64,000 nt of DNA from DATBLE01 sp963719325 (GTDB lineage: Bacteria > Actinomycetota > Thermoleophilia > Gaiellales > Gaiellaceae), in assembly GCA_963719325.1 (NCBI GenBank), contig CAVRBW010000009.1, positions 25,110-89,109 of the forward strand. The letters run 5' to 3'. The notes under the pieces were generated by a model. The model had not been told where the DNA came from. It was given only the letters and a program-made list of their open reading frames with translations, and ran no database searches. This document shows, in pieces, positions 7,052-15,643 of the stretch. Both the position numbers and the translations under genes were made by a program. How positions within the stretch are numbered: the stretch's first letter is position 1; each line of letters starts with the position of its first letter.

Positions 7052-9195
7052 TCCGCCGGCGCGAGCCAGACGACGCCGAGCGGCGGGAGCGTCAGCTCGG
7101 CCGAGAACGGCTGGTCGTGCCAGGGCCTGGCCTCGGCCGCGATCGAGCCGAGACTGCCGACACCGGAGCCGCCGTAGTACGCCGAGTCCGTGTTCAGCAG
7201 CTCCTGCCAGTCGCCGCTTCCCGGCAACCCGAGCCGATAGCTCTCGCGAGGGACGGGCGAGAAGTTGCACACGCAGACGATCGGCCGCGCCTCTCCGGAG
7301 CCGAGCCGCAGGAAGGCGACGACGTTCGACGACGCGTCGTTGGGCTCCAGCCAGCGGAAGCCGGCCGGCTCGAAGTCCACCTCCCAGAGCGCCGGCTCGG
7401 CTCGGTAGTGACGGTTCAGGTCGCGAACGAGCGCCTGGACGCCCGAGTGCTCGGGTTGCTCGAGCAGATGCCAGTCGAGCGAGCCCTCGGACCGCCACTC
7501 GCTCTCCTGGGCGAGCTCGCCGCCCATGAAGAGGAGCTTCTTGCCGGGGTGCGCCCACATGAAGGCGTAGAGCGACCGGAGGTTCGCGAGCCGCTGCCAG
7601 AGATCGCCCGGCATCTTCCCGAGCAGCGAGCCCTTGCCGTGCACGACCTCGTCGTGGGAGAGCGGCAGCACGAAGTTCTCGGAGAAGGCGTAGACGAGGC
7701 TGAAGGTGAGCTGGTGATGGTGGTGGCGCCGGTAGATCGGATCGTGCTTGAAGTACTCGAGCGTGTCGTGCATCCAACCCATGTTCCACTTCAATCCGAA
7801 GCCGAGCCCGCCGAGGTAGACCGGACGCGACACCCCCGGCCAGGCGGTCGACTCCTCGGCGATCATCAACACGCCGGGCTCGCGTGCGTGGGCGACCTCG
7901 TTCAGCTGCTTCATGAAGGAGACGGCGTCGAGATCCTCGTTGCCGCCGAACTCGTTCGGCACCCACTCCCCGGGGTTGCGTGAGTAGTCGAGGTACAGCA
8001 TCGACGCGACGGCGTCGACGCGCAGCCCGTCGGCGTGGTACTCACGCAGCCAGTAGAGGGCGCTGGCGAGCAGGAAGTTGCGCACCTCGTTCCGCCCGAA
8101 GTTGAACACGAGCGTGCCCCAGTCGGGATGCGATCCGCGCCGGGGGTCCTCGTGCTCGAAGAGGGCGGTGCCGTCGAACCGGGCGAGTGCCCAGTCGTCA
8201 CGCGGGAAGTGGGCGGGCACCCAGTCGAGGATCACGCCGACACCCGCCTGGTGGAGCCGATCGACGAGGGCGCGGAAGTCGTCGGGATCGCCGAAGCGGG
8301 CCGTGGGCGCAAAGTAGCCCGTCACCTGGTAGCCCCACGACGGGGCATACGGGTGCTCCATCACCGGCAGGAGCTCCACGTGGGTGAAGCCCATGTCGGT
8401 CGCGTACTCGGCGAGCTCGTCACCGAGTTCTCTGTACCTCAGCGGCCGGTTGCGCTCGAGCGGGTTGCGACGCCAGGAGCCGAGGTGCACCTCGTAGACG
8501 GAGAGCGGGCGTGCGAGCTGATCGGTCGAGCGGCGCCGCTCGAGCCACTCCTCGTCGCCCCATTCGTAGCTCGACTCGTAGATACGCGACGCGTTTGCGG
8601 GAGGAACCTCGGTCCGGAATGCAAACGGATCGGCCTTCACCCGCAGCTTTCCGTCTCGCGTCCTGAGCTCGAACTTGTACTTGGTGTCCGTGTCCAGCTC
8701 GGGGACGAAGAGCTCCCAGATGCCGGAGGCGCCGAGCGAGCGCATCGGATGAAGCCGTCCGTCCCAGCCGTTGAAGTCGCCGACGACGCTCGCCGAGGCC
8801 GCGTTCGGCGCCCAGACCGCGAATGCGACACCCACGACCCCTTCCATTTCTCGCGGATGCGCTCCAAGGGGGCGGTAGAGCTCTTCGTGACGTCCCTCGG
8901 CGGCGAGGTGCAGATCGAGGTCGCCGACCGTGGGCAGGTACGCGTAGGGATCGCGGAGCACGTAGGTGTCCCCAGCCGGATAACGCACCTCGAGCCGGTA
9001 GTCCAACGGGAGGGAAGCGCCCTCGAGGATCCCCTCGAAGACCCCGTCCCCGTTCGCCGGGGCAAGCTCGACGTCCATCGGGAGAACGCGCACCGACTCC
9101 GCGTCGGGGCGGTACGCGCGGACGAGGACGCCGCCCTTCGCCGGGTGTGCACCCAGGAACCCGTGGGGGTCGGCGAGCTCGTAGACGTGGGTCAT
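7048..9195 (-). CDS. glgB: 1,4-alpha-glucan branching enzyme GlgB
   Basis: A 715-residue GH13_9 enzyme that adds alpha-1,6 branches to linear glucan. Two N-terminal beta modules (about 10-105 and CBM48 about 115-215, with FAVWAPNA and VGDFNGWDG) precede the barrel; nucleophile Asp394 lies in DGLRVDAV, acid/base Glu447 in MIAEEST, and LSHDEVVHGKGS carries the third acid. The ATG at 9195 is chosen; the open frame continues upstream only as a shadow of mak. Downstream of mak by 47 bases, it closes the glgE-treS-mak-glgB set, the known actinobacterial maltose-1-phosphate route to branched alpha-glucan. Confidence 0.95.
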   Translation of the reverse strand: MTHVYELADPHGFLGAHPAKGGVLVRAYRPDAESVRVLPMDVELAPANGDGVFEGILEGASLPLDYRLEVRYPAGDTYVLRDPYAYLPTVGDLDLHLAAEGRHEELYRPLGAHPREMEGVVGVAFAVWAPNAASASVVGDFNGWDGRLHPMRSLGASGIWELFVPELDTDTKYKFELRTRDGKLRVKADPFAFRTEVPPANASRIYESSYEWGDEEWLERRRSTDQLARPLSVYEVHLGSWRRNPLERNRPLRYRELGDELAEYATDMGFTHVELLPVMEHPYAPSWGYQVTGYFAPTARFGDPDDFRALVDRLHQAGVGVILDWVPAHFPRDDWALARFDGTALFEHEDPRRGSHPDWGTLVFNFGRNEVRNFLLASALYWLREYHADGLRVDAVASMLYLDYSRNPGEWVPNEFGGNEDLDAVSFMKQLNEVAHAREPGVLMIAEESTAWPGVSRPVYLGGLGFGLKWNMGWMHDTLEYFKHDPIYRRHHHHQLTFSLVYAFSENFVLPLSHDEVVHGKGSLLGKMPGDLWQRLANLRSLYAFMWAHPGKKLLFMGGELAQESEWRSEGSLDWHLLEQPEHSGVQALVRDLNRHYRAEPALWEVDFEPAGFRWLEPNDASSNVVAFLRLGSGEARPIVCVCNFSPVPRESYRLGLPGSGDWQELLNTDSAYYGGSGVGSLGSIAAEARPWHDQPFSAELTLPPLGVVWLAPAD

Positions 9196-9242
9196 CCCTG
9201 TTCGCTTTCCCGATCGCGCAGCGCCCACGCCTCCCTTCCTGC

Positions 9243-10721
9243 TCACGTCCCGGCCGCCTGCTCGAGCAGGCGGAGAATCCCCGCGACCGGGATCGACACC
9301 CAGTCGGGCCGTGAGTTCAGCTCGTAGCGCAGCTCGTAGACGGCCTTCTCCAGCTCGAAGACGGACAGCAGCCGATCGAAGGCCTCGCGACCCGACGGGA
9401 CGATCGTCGGGTCGACGCTCTCGAGATACGCCTCCAGGAACTCCGTTCGCGCCCGCTCCTCCCAACCGGGCGGCGTGATCCCGCCGCGGAGCAGCTCGAC
9501 CGCCGAGGCCGCGTACGCGAACGACCGGAGCATGCCGGCGACGTCTCGTAGCGGCGAGCGCTTGCGCCGCCGGTCCGGCAGCGAACGGGCAGGCTCGCCC
9601 TCGAAGTCGAGGATCACCCAGTCCCCAGGGGGCGCCGCAGGCGCCCCCGTCTTCGGGCCGGGCGCCGGCGGCTTCGCCCCCGGCGCTTCCAGCCCAGAGC
9701 CGGCCCAGAGCGTCTGGCCGAGGTGGTAGTCGCCGTGGTGGCGGATGATCCGCCCCGAGGTGCCGGCGTGCGTGCGCTCGCGGAGCCGCTCGCGCACCTC
9801 CTCCCCGCGCCCCGCGATCGGCGCGAGCGCGTCCACCTCCGGCGGCAGCCTGACGAAGACCTGATCGATCTCCTCGTCGATGCTCGCGGTGAGCAGGCCC
9901 AGCGCCTCGGGGCTCGGCTCCTCCGGGTTGAAGTTGGGGTCGCCGGACTCGGACGCGAGCACGTTGTGCATGAGCGCAGTCACGTGGCCGAGCCGGCGGA
10001 GGCGGCCGAGGAAGCGCTCCGGCGCCTCGGAGAGCTCGTCGAGTGCGAGCTCCCAGCCGTCGAGCCCGTCCGGCACGAACTCTTGGAGGATGCCGAGCGT
10101 CGCCTCGAGCGGGCGGCCGACGTAGGCGTACCAGCCTCCGAGGGCGGCGATGTGCGGGAAGCCGCGCTCGGTCAGGAAGCGGAGCATCTCCAGCTCGGGA
10201 TTGATGCCCGGCTCGAGCCGCCGGTAGGCCTTCAGGATCAGCTCGTCGTCGAAGACCACCGAGCTGTTCGACTGCTCGGTCCCGACCAGCCGAGCGCTGC
10301 CGAGCTCGCCCCCGAGTGCCGCGAACCCTTCGAGGCGTCCGAACTCCACCGTGCCCTCTCCGGCAGGCAGGGACTTCCCCGCTCGGATCAGGTGGACGAG
10401 CTCGCGCGCAAGCGCAGGATCGGCAAGGCCGTCGTACGCGGTGAACCCGCCTGCGTCGCCGATCGAGACGTCGGCCCATCCCTCTGCCCGAGGTCGAAGA
10501 CCGAGCGGCAGCTGGTAGAGCTCGTGCGTTCCCGGCCGGAAGCGGACCGCGAGCAGCGCCAGGACGAGGCCGGGCACCTGGTCGCGCAGGACGGCGGTGT
10601 CGACGACGTGGGCTCCCACGCGCTCGCGCGCCTTGGAGCCGAACCAGCGCTGGCCGGCCACGTATTCGCCGAGCACCTCCGCGTCGAGCGCCCAGACGGC
10701 CCGCTCAGGGCTGGAGCTCAT
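9243..10721 (-). CDS. mak: Maltokinase (Mak/Pep2)
   Basis: A 492-residue aminoglycoside-phosphotransferase-like kinase that converts maltose plus ATP to maltose-1-phosphate for GlgE. The N-lobe region opens with LGEYVAGQRWFGSKARE, typical of maltokinases; the catalytic loop HHGDYHLGQTLW and metal-binding ILDFEGEP are intact. Between them sits a Gly/Pro/Ala-rich insertion of about twenty residues coded partly by a perfect palindrome (9628-9648). The ATG at 10721 has AGGAGGA-type spacing upstream and overlaps the treS stop by 17 bases. In some actinomycetes treS and mak are fused; here they are separate but coupled. Confidence 0.93.
   Translation of the reverse strand: MSSSPERAVWALDAEVLGEYVAGQRWFGSKARERVGAHVVDTAVLRDQVPGLVLALLAVRFRPGTHELYQLPLGLRPRAEGWADVSIGDAGGFTAYDGLADPALARELVHLIRAGKSLPAGEGTVEFGRLEGFAALGGELGSARLVGTEQSNSSVVFDDELILKAYRRLEPGINPELEMLRFLTERGFPHIAALGGWYAYVGRPLEATLGILQEFVPDGLDGWELALDELSEAPERFLGRLRRLGHVTALMHNVLASESGDPNFNPEEPSPEALGLLTASIDEEIDQVFVRLPPEVDALAPIAGRGEEVRERLRERTHAGTSGRIIRHHGDYHLGQTLWAGSGLEAPGAKPPAPGPKTGAPAAPPGDWVILDFEGEPARSLPDRRRKRSPLRDVAGMLRSFAYAASAVELLRGGITPPGWEERARTEFLEAYLESVDPTIVPSGREAFDRLLSVFELEKAVYELRYELNSRPDWVSIPVAGILRLLEQAAGT
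9628..9648. repeat. Palindrome inside the maltokinase gene
   Basis: Nine-base arms GGGGGCGCC and GGCGCCCCC flank the loop GCA. It codes in frame for part of a Gly/Ala/Pro-rich linker between the catalytic loop and the DFEGEP motif of maltokinase, where the family is normally continuous. It looks like a palindromic element tolerated inside a gene. Confidence 0.55.
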
Positions 10722-12378
10722 GGTCCTCCTTCCGCAGCCGGAACCAGAACCACCCGCGCGGCGCAAGCGTGAGCAGGTAGGGAAGCGTGCCGACTCGCGG
10801 GAAGCGCGAGCGGCCGAGCATCTCCTCCGGCACGTAGCCCTCGAACTCCGCCAGGTCGAGCTCCACCGCTTGCGCCGAGCGGGCGAGGTTGTGCACGCAG
10901 AGGACGACGTCCTCCGAATACCGGCGGATGTGCGCGAAGATCCTCGGGTTGTCCGGCCGGAGCGGCTCGTAGGTGCCGAGCCCGAAGACCGGATGCTCCT
11001 TGCGCAGCGCGATGAACCGGTGGAGCCAGCGCAGCACCGATGCGGGCGTACGCAGCTGCGCCTCGACGTTGATCGCCTGGAAGCCGTACACCGGATCCAT
11101 CAGCGGCGGCAGGTAGAGCTGCGCGAAGTCGGCACGCGAGAAGCCGCCGTTCCGGTCGCCCGTCCACTGCATCGGCGTCCGGACCCCGTCCCGGTCGCCG
11201 AGGTAGACGTTGTCGCCCATCCCGATCTCATCCCCGTAGTAGAGGACCGGTGCACCTGGCAGCGAGAAGAGAATGGCGTGCATCAGCTCGATCTCGTCCC
11301 GGCCGCCGTCGAGCAGCGGGGCGAGGCGCCGCCGGATGCCGAGGTTCAGCTTCATCCGCGGGTCCCGCGCGTACTCCTCGTACATGTAGTCCCGCTCCTC
11401 GTCGGTGACCATCTCGAGGGTCAGCTCGTCGTGGTTGCGCAGGAACAGGCCCCACTGGCAGTTGTCCGGGATGGCCGGCGTGCGGTCGAGGATCTCGAGC
11501 ATCGGCTTCGCCTCTTCGCGGCGGAGCGACATGAACATGCGCGGCATCACCGGGAAGTGGAACGCCATGTGGCACTCGTCGCCCTGGCCGAAGTAGTGGA
11601 CGACGTCCTCGGGCCACTGGTTGGCCTCCGCGAGCAGGACGCGGTCGGGGTAGCGGGCGTCGATCTCCTCGCGCACGCGTCTGAGATAGGCATGGGTCTC
11701 GTTCAGGTTCTCGCAATTCGTGCCTTCGCGCTCGTACAGGTACGGGACGGCGTCGAGACGGAAGCCGTCGAGGCCGAGGTCGAGCCAGAAGCGCAAGACG
11801 TTCAGCATCGCCTCCTGCACCTCGGGGTTGTCGTAGTTCAGGTCCGGCTGGTGCGAGAAGAAGCGGTGCCAGAAGTACGCCCCTCCGACCGGGTCCCAGG
11901 TCCAGTTGGAGGGCTCGGTGTCGATGAAGATGACCCGCGCGTCCTGGTAGCGCTCGTCGGAGTCCGACCAGACGTACCAGTCGCGCTTCGGCGAGTCGGG
12001 GCTCGAGCGCGACTCCTGGAACCACGGGTGGTCGCTCGAGGTGTGGTTCATGACGAGGTCGGCGATCACCCTCATGCCGCGCTGGTGCGCCGCCTCGACG
12101 AAGGTCTTGAAGTCCTCGACGGTGCCGTAGTCCGGGTGGATCCCGAAGAAGTCCGCGATGTCGTACCCGCCGTCGCGGAGCGGGCTCGGGTACATCGGGA
12201 GCAGCCAGATGCAGTCGATCCCCAGCCACTGCAGGTAGTCGAGCTTGTCGTTCAGGCCCCTGAAATCGCCGGAGCCGTCGTCGTTGCCGTCGAAGAACCC
12301 GCGGATGTGGATCTCGTAGAAGACCGCGTGCTTGAACCACAGCGGATCCTGCTCGAACCAGTGCCCGGGCTCGCTCAT
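10705..12378 (-). CDS. treS: Trehalose synthase TreS
   Basis: A 557-residue GH13_16 enzyme that interconverts trehalose and maltose. Visible: the N-terminal WFKHAVFYEIHIRGFFDGN block, DLVMNHTSSDHPWFQ (107-121), nucleophile Asp209 in DGFRLDAVPYLYEREG, acid/base Glu251 in LAEANQWP, and Asp317 in LRNHDELTLEMV; these strings are diagnostic for TreS. Length is the standalone TreS size, without the fused maltokinase found in some relatives. The ATG at 12378 follows a 157-base gap after glgE that carries two palindromic repeats, and mak follows with a 17-base overlap. Confidence 0.96.
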   Translation of the reverse strand: MSEPGHWFEQDPLWFKHAVFYEIHIRGFFDGNDDGSGDFRGLNDKLDYLQWLGIDCIWLLPMYPSPLRDGGYDIADFFGIHPDYGTVEDFKTFVEAAHQRGMRVIADLVMNHTSSDHPWFQESRSSPDSPKRDWYVWSDSDERYQDARVIFIDTEPSNWTWDPVGGAYFWHRFFSHQPDLNYDNPEVQEAMLNVLRFWLDLGLDGFRLDAVPYLYEREGTNCENLNETHAYLRRVREEIDARYPDRVLLAEANQWPEDVVHYFGQGDECHMAFHFPVMPRMFMSLRREEAKPMLEILDRTPAIPDNCQWGLFLRNHDELTLEMVTDEERDYMYEEYARDPRMKLNLGIRRRLAPLLDGGRDEIELMHAILFSLPGAPVLYYGDEIGMGDNVYLGDRDGVRTPMQWTGDRNGGFSRADFAQLYLPPLMDPVYGFQAINVEAQLRTPASVLRWLHRFIALRKEHPVFGLGTYEPLRPDNPRIFAHIRRYSEDVVLCVHNLARSAQAVELDLAEFEGYVPEEMLGRSRFPRVGTLPYLLTLAPRGWFWFRLRKEDHELQP

Positions 12379-12394
12379 GACCCGAATGGCCGCC

Positions 12395-12424
12395 TGTGGA
12401 CGAGGTGTTCCAGGGACTGTCCCT
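12395..12424. repeat. Dispersed palindrome, AGGGACTGTCCCT family, copy 1
   Basis: The unit runs from TGTGGAC-like bases at 12395 to AGGGACTGTCCCT at 12412-12424, whose arms AGGGAC and GTCCCT face a central T. The spacing of 17 bases between the two parts is the same in copy 2. It lies in the glgE-treS gap. No U-run follows. Confidence 0.7.
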
Positions 12425-12483
12425 CCGACGCCGTCGAAATGGCCCGCAAACAGTCCACGCCGGCGGCGTCCCCAGGCGGCGCT

Positions 12484-12513
12484 TGTGGACGAACGTCCTG
12501 AGGGACTGTCCCT
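12484..12513. repeat. Dispersed palindrome, AGGGACTGTCCCT family, copy 2
   Basis: TGTGGAC at 12484 is followed 17 bases later by AGGGACTGTCCCT at 12501-12513, extended to GAGGGAC/GTCCCTC arms. Same orientation as copy 1, 89 bases away, just past the glgE stop. Confidence 0.7.
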
Positions 12514-12535
12514 CGGTCACGGCCGAAGCGGCTCG

Positions 12536-14353
12536 TCACTTCGTCTCCACGCGCAGGAGGTGGGCTTGCCCCGGGCCGAGGCGGACGTAGTTGCGGCCGA
12601 TTCGCCAGTGGAAGCTCTCGCCGGCGAGCAGATCGGAGACGACGTATGCGGGCGGCAGGCCCAACGACACCGGCACCACCACGACGCCCTCCTGCTCGGC
12701 CCTCGGGTCGAGGTTGACGCACACGAGCACTACGTTTCCCTCGGCGCGCCGTACGTAAGCGATCAGCTGGTCGTTCTCCGTCTCGAGGAAGTCCAGGCCC
12801 TCGAGCCACTGGAGCGCGACGTTCGCCCGGCGAGCCTCGTTCAGCGTCCGAACGAGCGGCAGGAGCGGCCCGTCGAGCTTCCGGCTCTTCAACTCGTACT
12901 TCTCCGAGTCCAGGTACTCCTCGCTCCCTTCGCGCACCGGAACGTTCTCGCAGTGCTCGAACCCGGAGTAGATCCCGAAGCTCGGCGAGAGCGTCGCCGC
13001 GAGCACGAGCCGAGCCTCGAATGCCGGCCGGCGTCCGCGCTGGAGGTACTCGTGAAGGATGTCCGGCGTGTTCGCAAAGAAGTTCGGCCGGTAGAACTGC
13101 GGCATCGTCGAGCGGGTCAGCTGGGTGAGGTACTCGACGAGCTCGGCCTTCGTGTTCTTCCAGGTGAAGTACGTGTAGGACTGATTGAACCCGGCCTTGG
13201 CCAGGGCGGCCATCATCGCCGGTCGCGTGAAGGCCTCGGCCAGGAAGACGACGTCCGGATCCGCGCCGCGCACCTCTCCGATCAGCCACTCCCAGAACGG
13301 CAGGGGTTTCGTGTGCGGGTTGTCGACACGGAACACCTTCACGCCCTGCTCGAGCCAGTAGAGGACGACGTCGCGGAGCGCAGCCCAGAGCCCCGGCCAG
13401 TCCTCGCTCGCGAAGTTGACGTTGTAGATGTCCTGGTAGCGCTTCGGCGGGTTCTCCGCGTACTTCAGCGTCCCGTCGGGCCGCCGGTGGAACCACTCGG
13501 GGTGTTCTGCCAGCCACGGGTGGTCTGGCGAGCACTGAATCGCGAAGTCGAGCGCGATCTCGAGCCCGAGCTCCCGTGCCCGGGCAACGAGACGCCGGAA
13601 GTCCTCGATCGTTCCGAGCCCTGCGTCGATCGCCGTATGCCCACCCTCGGCGCTGCCGATCGCCCACGGACTTCCGGGATCGCCGGGCGCGGCGGTGAGC
13701 GCGTTGTTCTTGCCCTTCCGGCTCGTGCCACCGATGGGGTGAACGGGCGGGAAGTAGACGACGTCGAATCCCAGCTCGGCGAGCTCGGGCAGCGCCTGCT
13801 CGACCCCGGCGAAACCGCCCCACGATCGCGGGAAGAGCTCGTACCACGACCCGAAGCGCGCCCGCTCACGGTCGACGTCGATTGCGAACGGACGAGGGAG
13901 CTCCGTGAGCTCGGCCTGGTCCCGCTCGGTCCCCGCCAGCCCGGCCTCGACGTCGAGCTCGGGAACACCCAGCAAGACGGCACCCTCCTGCAGCTCGCTG
14001 GCGAGGTCGGCCTGGCCCGCCTCGACCTTGCGGCGGAGCTCGTCTCGCCACGAGGCGAAGCGGTCGACCCACGCCCGAACCGTGAACTCCCAGCGCCCGC
14101 ACGCGTCGACGGTGAAGGAGGCGCTCCAGCGATCCGCCCCGACGTCCTCCAGCGCCGTCTCTCGCCACTGCCTGGCGCCGGGCGGCCGGTAGCGCACCGC
14201 CGCCCCGAGCACGTCGTGCCCGTCGCGGAAGATCGTCGCCCGGATCTCGACCGTCTCTCCGACCGAGCGCTTGACCGGATACCGGCCGCAGTCCAGCTGC
14301 GGCCAGACGTCCTCGATCTGGATGCGTCGCTGTGTCGTTCGGGGTACTGGCAT
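12536..14353 (-). CDS. glgE: Maltose-1-phosphate maltosyltransferase GlgE
   Basis: A 605-residue GH13_3 enzyme that extends alpha-1,4-glucan with maltose from maltose-1-phosphate. An N-terminal beta domain (about 10-110) and a helical domain lead into the barrel. VYFPPVHPIGGTSRKGKNN (199-217), nucleophile Asp344 in VFRVDNPHTKP, acid/base Glu373 in FLAEAFTRP and GIYSGFEHCENVPVREGSEEY are characteristic. The ATG at 14353 is used; a longer frame exists upstream but would run across malQ's promoter. It is first of glgE-treS-mak-glgB and is divergent from malQ over only 42 bases, so the two promoters must overlap. Confidence 0.96.
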   Translation of the reverse strand: MPVPRTTQRRIQIEDVWPQLDCGRYPVKRSVGETVEIRATIFRDGHDVLGAAVRYRPPGARQWRETALEDVGADRWSASFTVDACGRWEFTVRAWVDRFASWRDELRRKVEAGQADLASELQEGAVLLGVPELDVEAGLAGTERDQAELTELPRPFAIDVDRERARFGSWYELFPRSWGGFAGVEQALPELAELGFDVVYFPPVHPIGGTSRKGKNNALTAAPGDPGSPWAIGSAEGGHTAIDAGLGTIEDFRRLVARARELGLEIALDFAIQCSPDHPWLAEHPEWFHRRPDGTLKYAENPPKRYQDIYNVNFASEDWPGLWAALRDVVLYWLEQGVKVFRVDNPHTKPLPFWEWLIGEVRGADPDVVFLAEAFTRPAMMAALAKAGFNQSYTYFTWKNTKAELVEYLTQLTRSTMPQFYRPNFFANTPDILHEYLQRGRRPAFEARLVLAATLSPSFGIYSGFEHCENVPVREGSEEYLDSEKYELKSRKLDGPLLPLVRTLNEARRANVALQWLEGLDFLETENDQLIAYVRRAEGNVVLVCVNLDPRAEQEGVVVVPVSLGLPPAYVVSDLLAGESFHWRIGRNYVRLGPGQAHLLRVETK

Positions 14354-14395
14354 CGCGTACGGTGAGCTTTCAGCGAAAGGCTGGTGTGAAACCGT

Positions 14396-15601
14396 ATGCA
14401 GATTCCACGATCGAGCGGCGTGCTGCTGCACGTGTCCTCGCTCCCGGGGGGAAAACTCGGGCGCGAGGCGTTCCGCTTCGTCGACTGGCTGGCCGAGGCG
14501 GGCCAGTCCTGGTGGGGGCTGCTACCCCTTGCACCGCCCGACTGGGCCGGGTCGCCCTACGCTTCGTCGTCCGCGTTTGCTGCGTATCGCGGCTACCTCG
14601 AACGCCCGAACGCGCCGGTCACGACCGACGAGATCGAGGCCTTCGTCGCCCGGCAGCGGTACTGGATCGCGGACTGGGCCGCCTTCACCGGGCCGGGCGC
14701 GATCGCCGACCAGGTTCGATTCGACCGCGAGTGGACCGCGATCCGCGGCTACGCGGCCGACCGCGGCGTCCGTCTGTTCGGCGACATCCCGATCTACGTC
14801 GCGCGGGACGGCGCGGACGCACACGCTCATCCCGAGATCTTCCAGCGCGGACTGGTCGCGGGTGCGCCTCCGGACGGACTCAGCGCCGTCGGGCAGCTCT
14901 GGGGCAATCCCGTCTACGACTGGAGCGCGCTGCGCGCAGAGGGCTACCGGTGGTGGATCGAGCGCCTGCGCCGGACCTTCGAGCTCGTCGACGTCGCGCG
15001 GATCGACCACTTTCGCGGATTCGTTTCCTACTGGGCCGTGCCGACCCGCCTGAAGATCGCCAAGAACGGCCACTGGCGCCGCGGCCCGGGCGCGGACCTG
15101 TTCGAGGCGGCCGAGCGCGAGCTCGGGCCGCTCCCGATTGTCGCCGAGAACCTGGGGGTGATCACGAAGCGGGTCGAGGAGCTCCGCGAGCAGCTCGGCA
15201 TCTACGGGATGCTGGTGATGCAGTTCGCCTACGGTGGGCCGCCGACCAACCCGCACCGGCTCGAGAACCACGCTCGACACAGGGTCGTCTACTCCGGCAC
15301 CCACGACTGCGACACGGCCCTCGGCTGGTGGGGCGCGCTCACGCCGCGGCGGCGGAGAGCCACCGGCCTGGCCGGCGCCGAGCCGCACTGGGAGCTGATC
15401 GACGCCACGTTCTCCTCGCGGGCGGACCTGGCGATCGTCCAGGCCCAGGACGTGCTCGGCCTAGGCAGCGACGCGCGGATGAACAGGCCCGGAACGAGTG
15501 AGGGCAACTGGCTCTGGCAGCTGCGTCCGGGGCAGCTGACCAAGCGGCTCGCAGCCCGGCTCCGAGCCGCGACGGAAGCCGCGGGGCGGCTCACCACCTA
15601 A
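14396..15601 (+). CDS. malQ: 4-alpha-glucanotransferase (amylomaltase) MalQ, short form
   Basis: A 401-residue GH77 enzyme that transfers glucan segments between maltodextrins. RSSGVLLHVSSLPG at the N-terminus, FGDIPIYVARDGAD (128-141), nucleophile Asp204 in VARIDHFRGF, Glu251 in PIVAENLG and the SGTHDCDT acid are all present. It is about 100 residues shorter than usual (about 500), mainly because helical insertions in the first third are missing, but no catalytic region is lost. The start at 14396 fits the conserved N-terminus. It stands divergent from glgE and probably recycles short chains left by GlgX. Confidence 0.93.
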   Translation: MQIPRSSGVLLHVSSLPGGKLGREAFRFVDWLAEAGQSWWGLLPLAPPDWAGSPYASSSAFAAYRGYLERPNAPVTTDEIEAFVARQRYWIADWAAFTGPGAIADQVRFDREWTAIRGYAADRGVRLFGDIPIYVARDGADAHAHPEIFQRGLVAGAPPDGLSAVGQLWGNPVYDWSALRAEGYRWWIERLRRTFELVDVARIDHFRGFVSYWAVPTRLKIAKNGHWRRGPGADLFEAAERELGPLPIVAENLGVITKRVEELREQLGIYGMLVMQFAYGGPPTNPHRLENHARHRVVYSGTHDCDTALGWWGALTPRRRRATGLAGAEPHWELIDATFSSRADLAIVQAQDVLGLGSDARMNRPGTSEGNWLWQLRPGQLTKRLAARLRAATEAAGRLTT

Positions 15602-15643
15602 CCACCGAACCGTCACCGCACCGAGGCGAGGAGCAGCCCTACC

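Noticed and set aside
6482..7966. 494-codon minus-strand frame over the pore protein and glgB end
   Set aside because: Low-complexity Arg/Ala composition and it crosses the 12-bp hairpin; a shadow frame.
9196..10479. Upstream extension of glgB to 1143 residues
   Set aside because: The added sequence is the out-of-frame reading of maltokinase; ATG 9195 gives the family N-terminus.
12395..12513. Treating the paired AGGGACTGTCCCT units as intrinsic terminators
   Set aside because: No U-run follows, and copies 1-2 lie inside the glgE-treS operon; a terminator role is possible for copies 3-4 only.
12332..14365. 677-codon plus-strand open frame opposite glgE
   Set aside because: Mirror of the glgE reading frame; no domain, and it would cover the malQ/glgE promoters.
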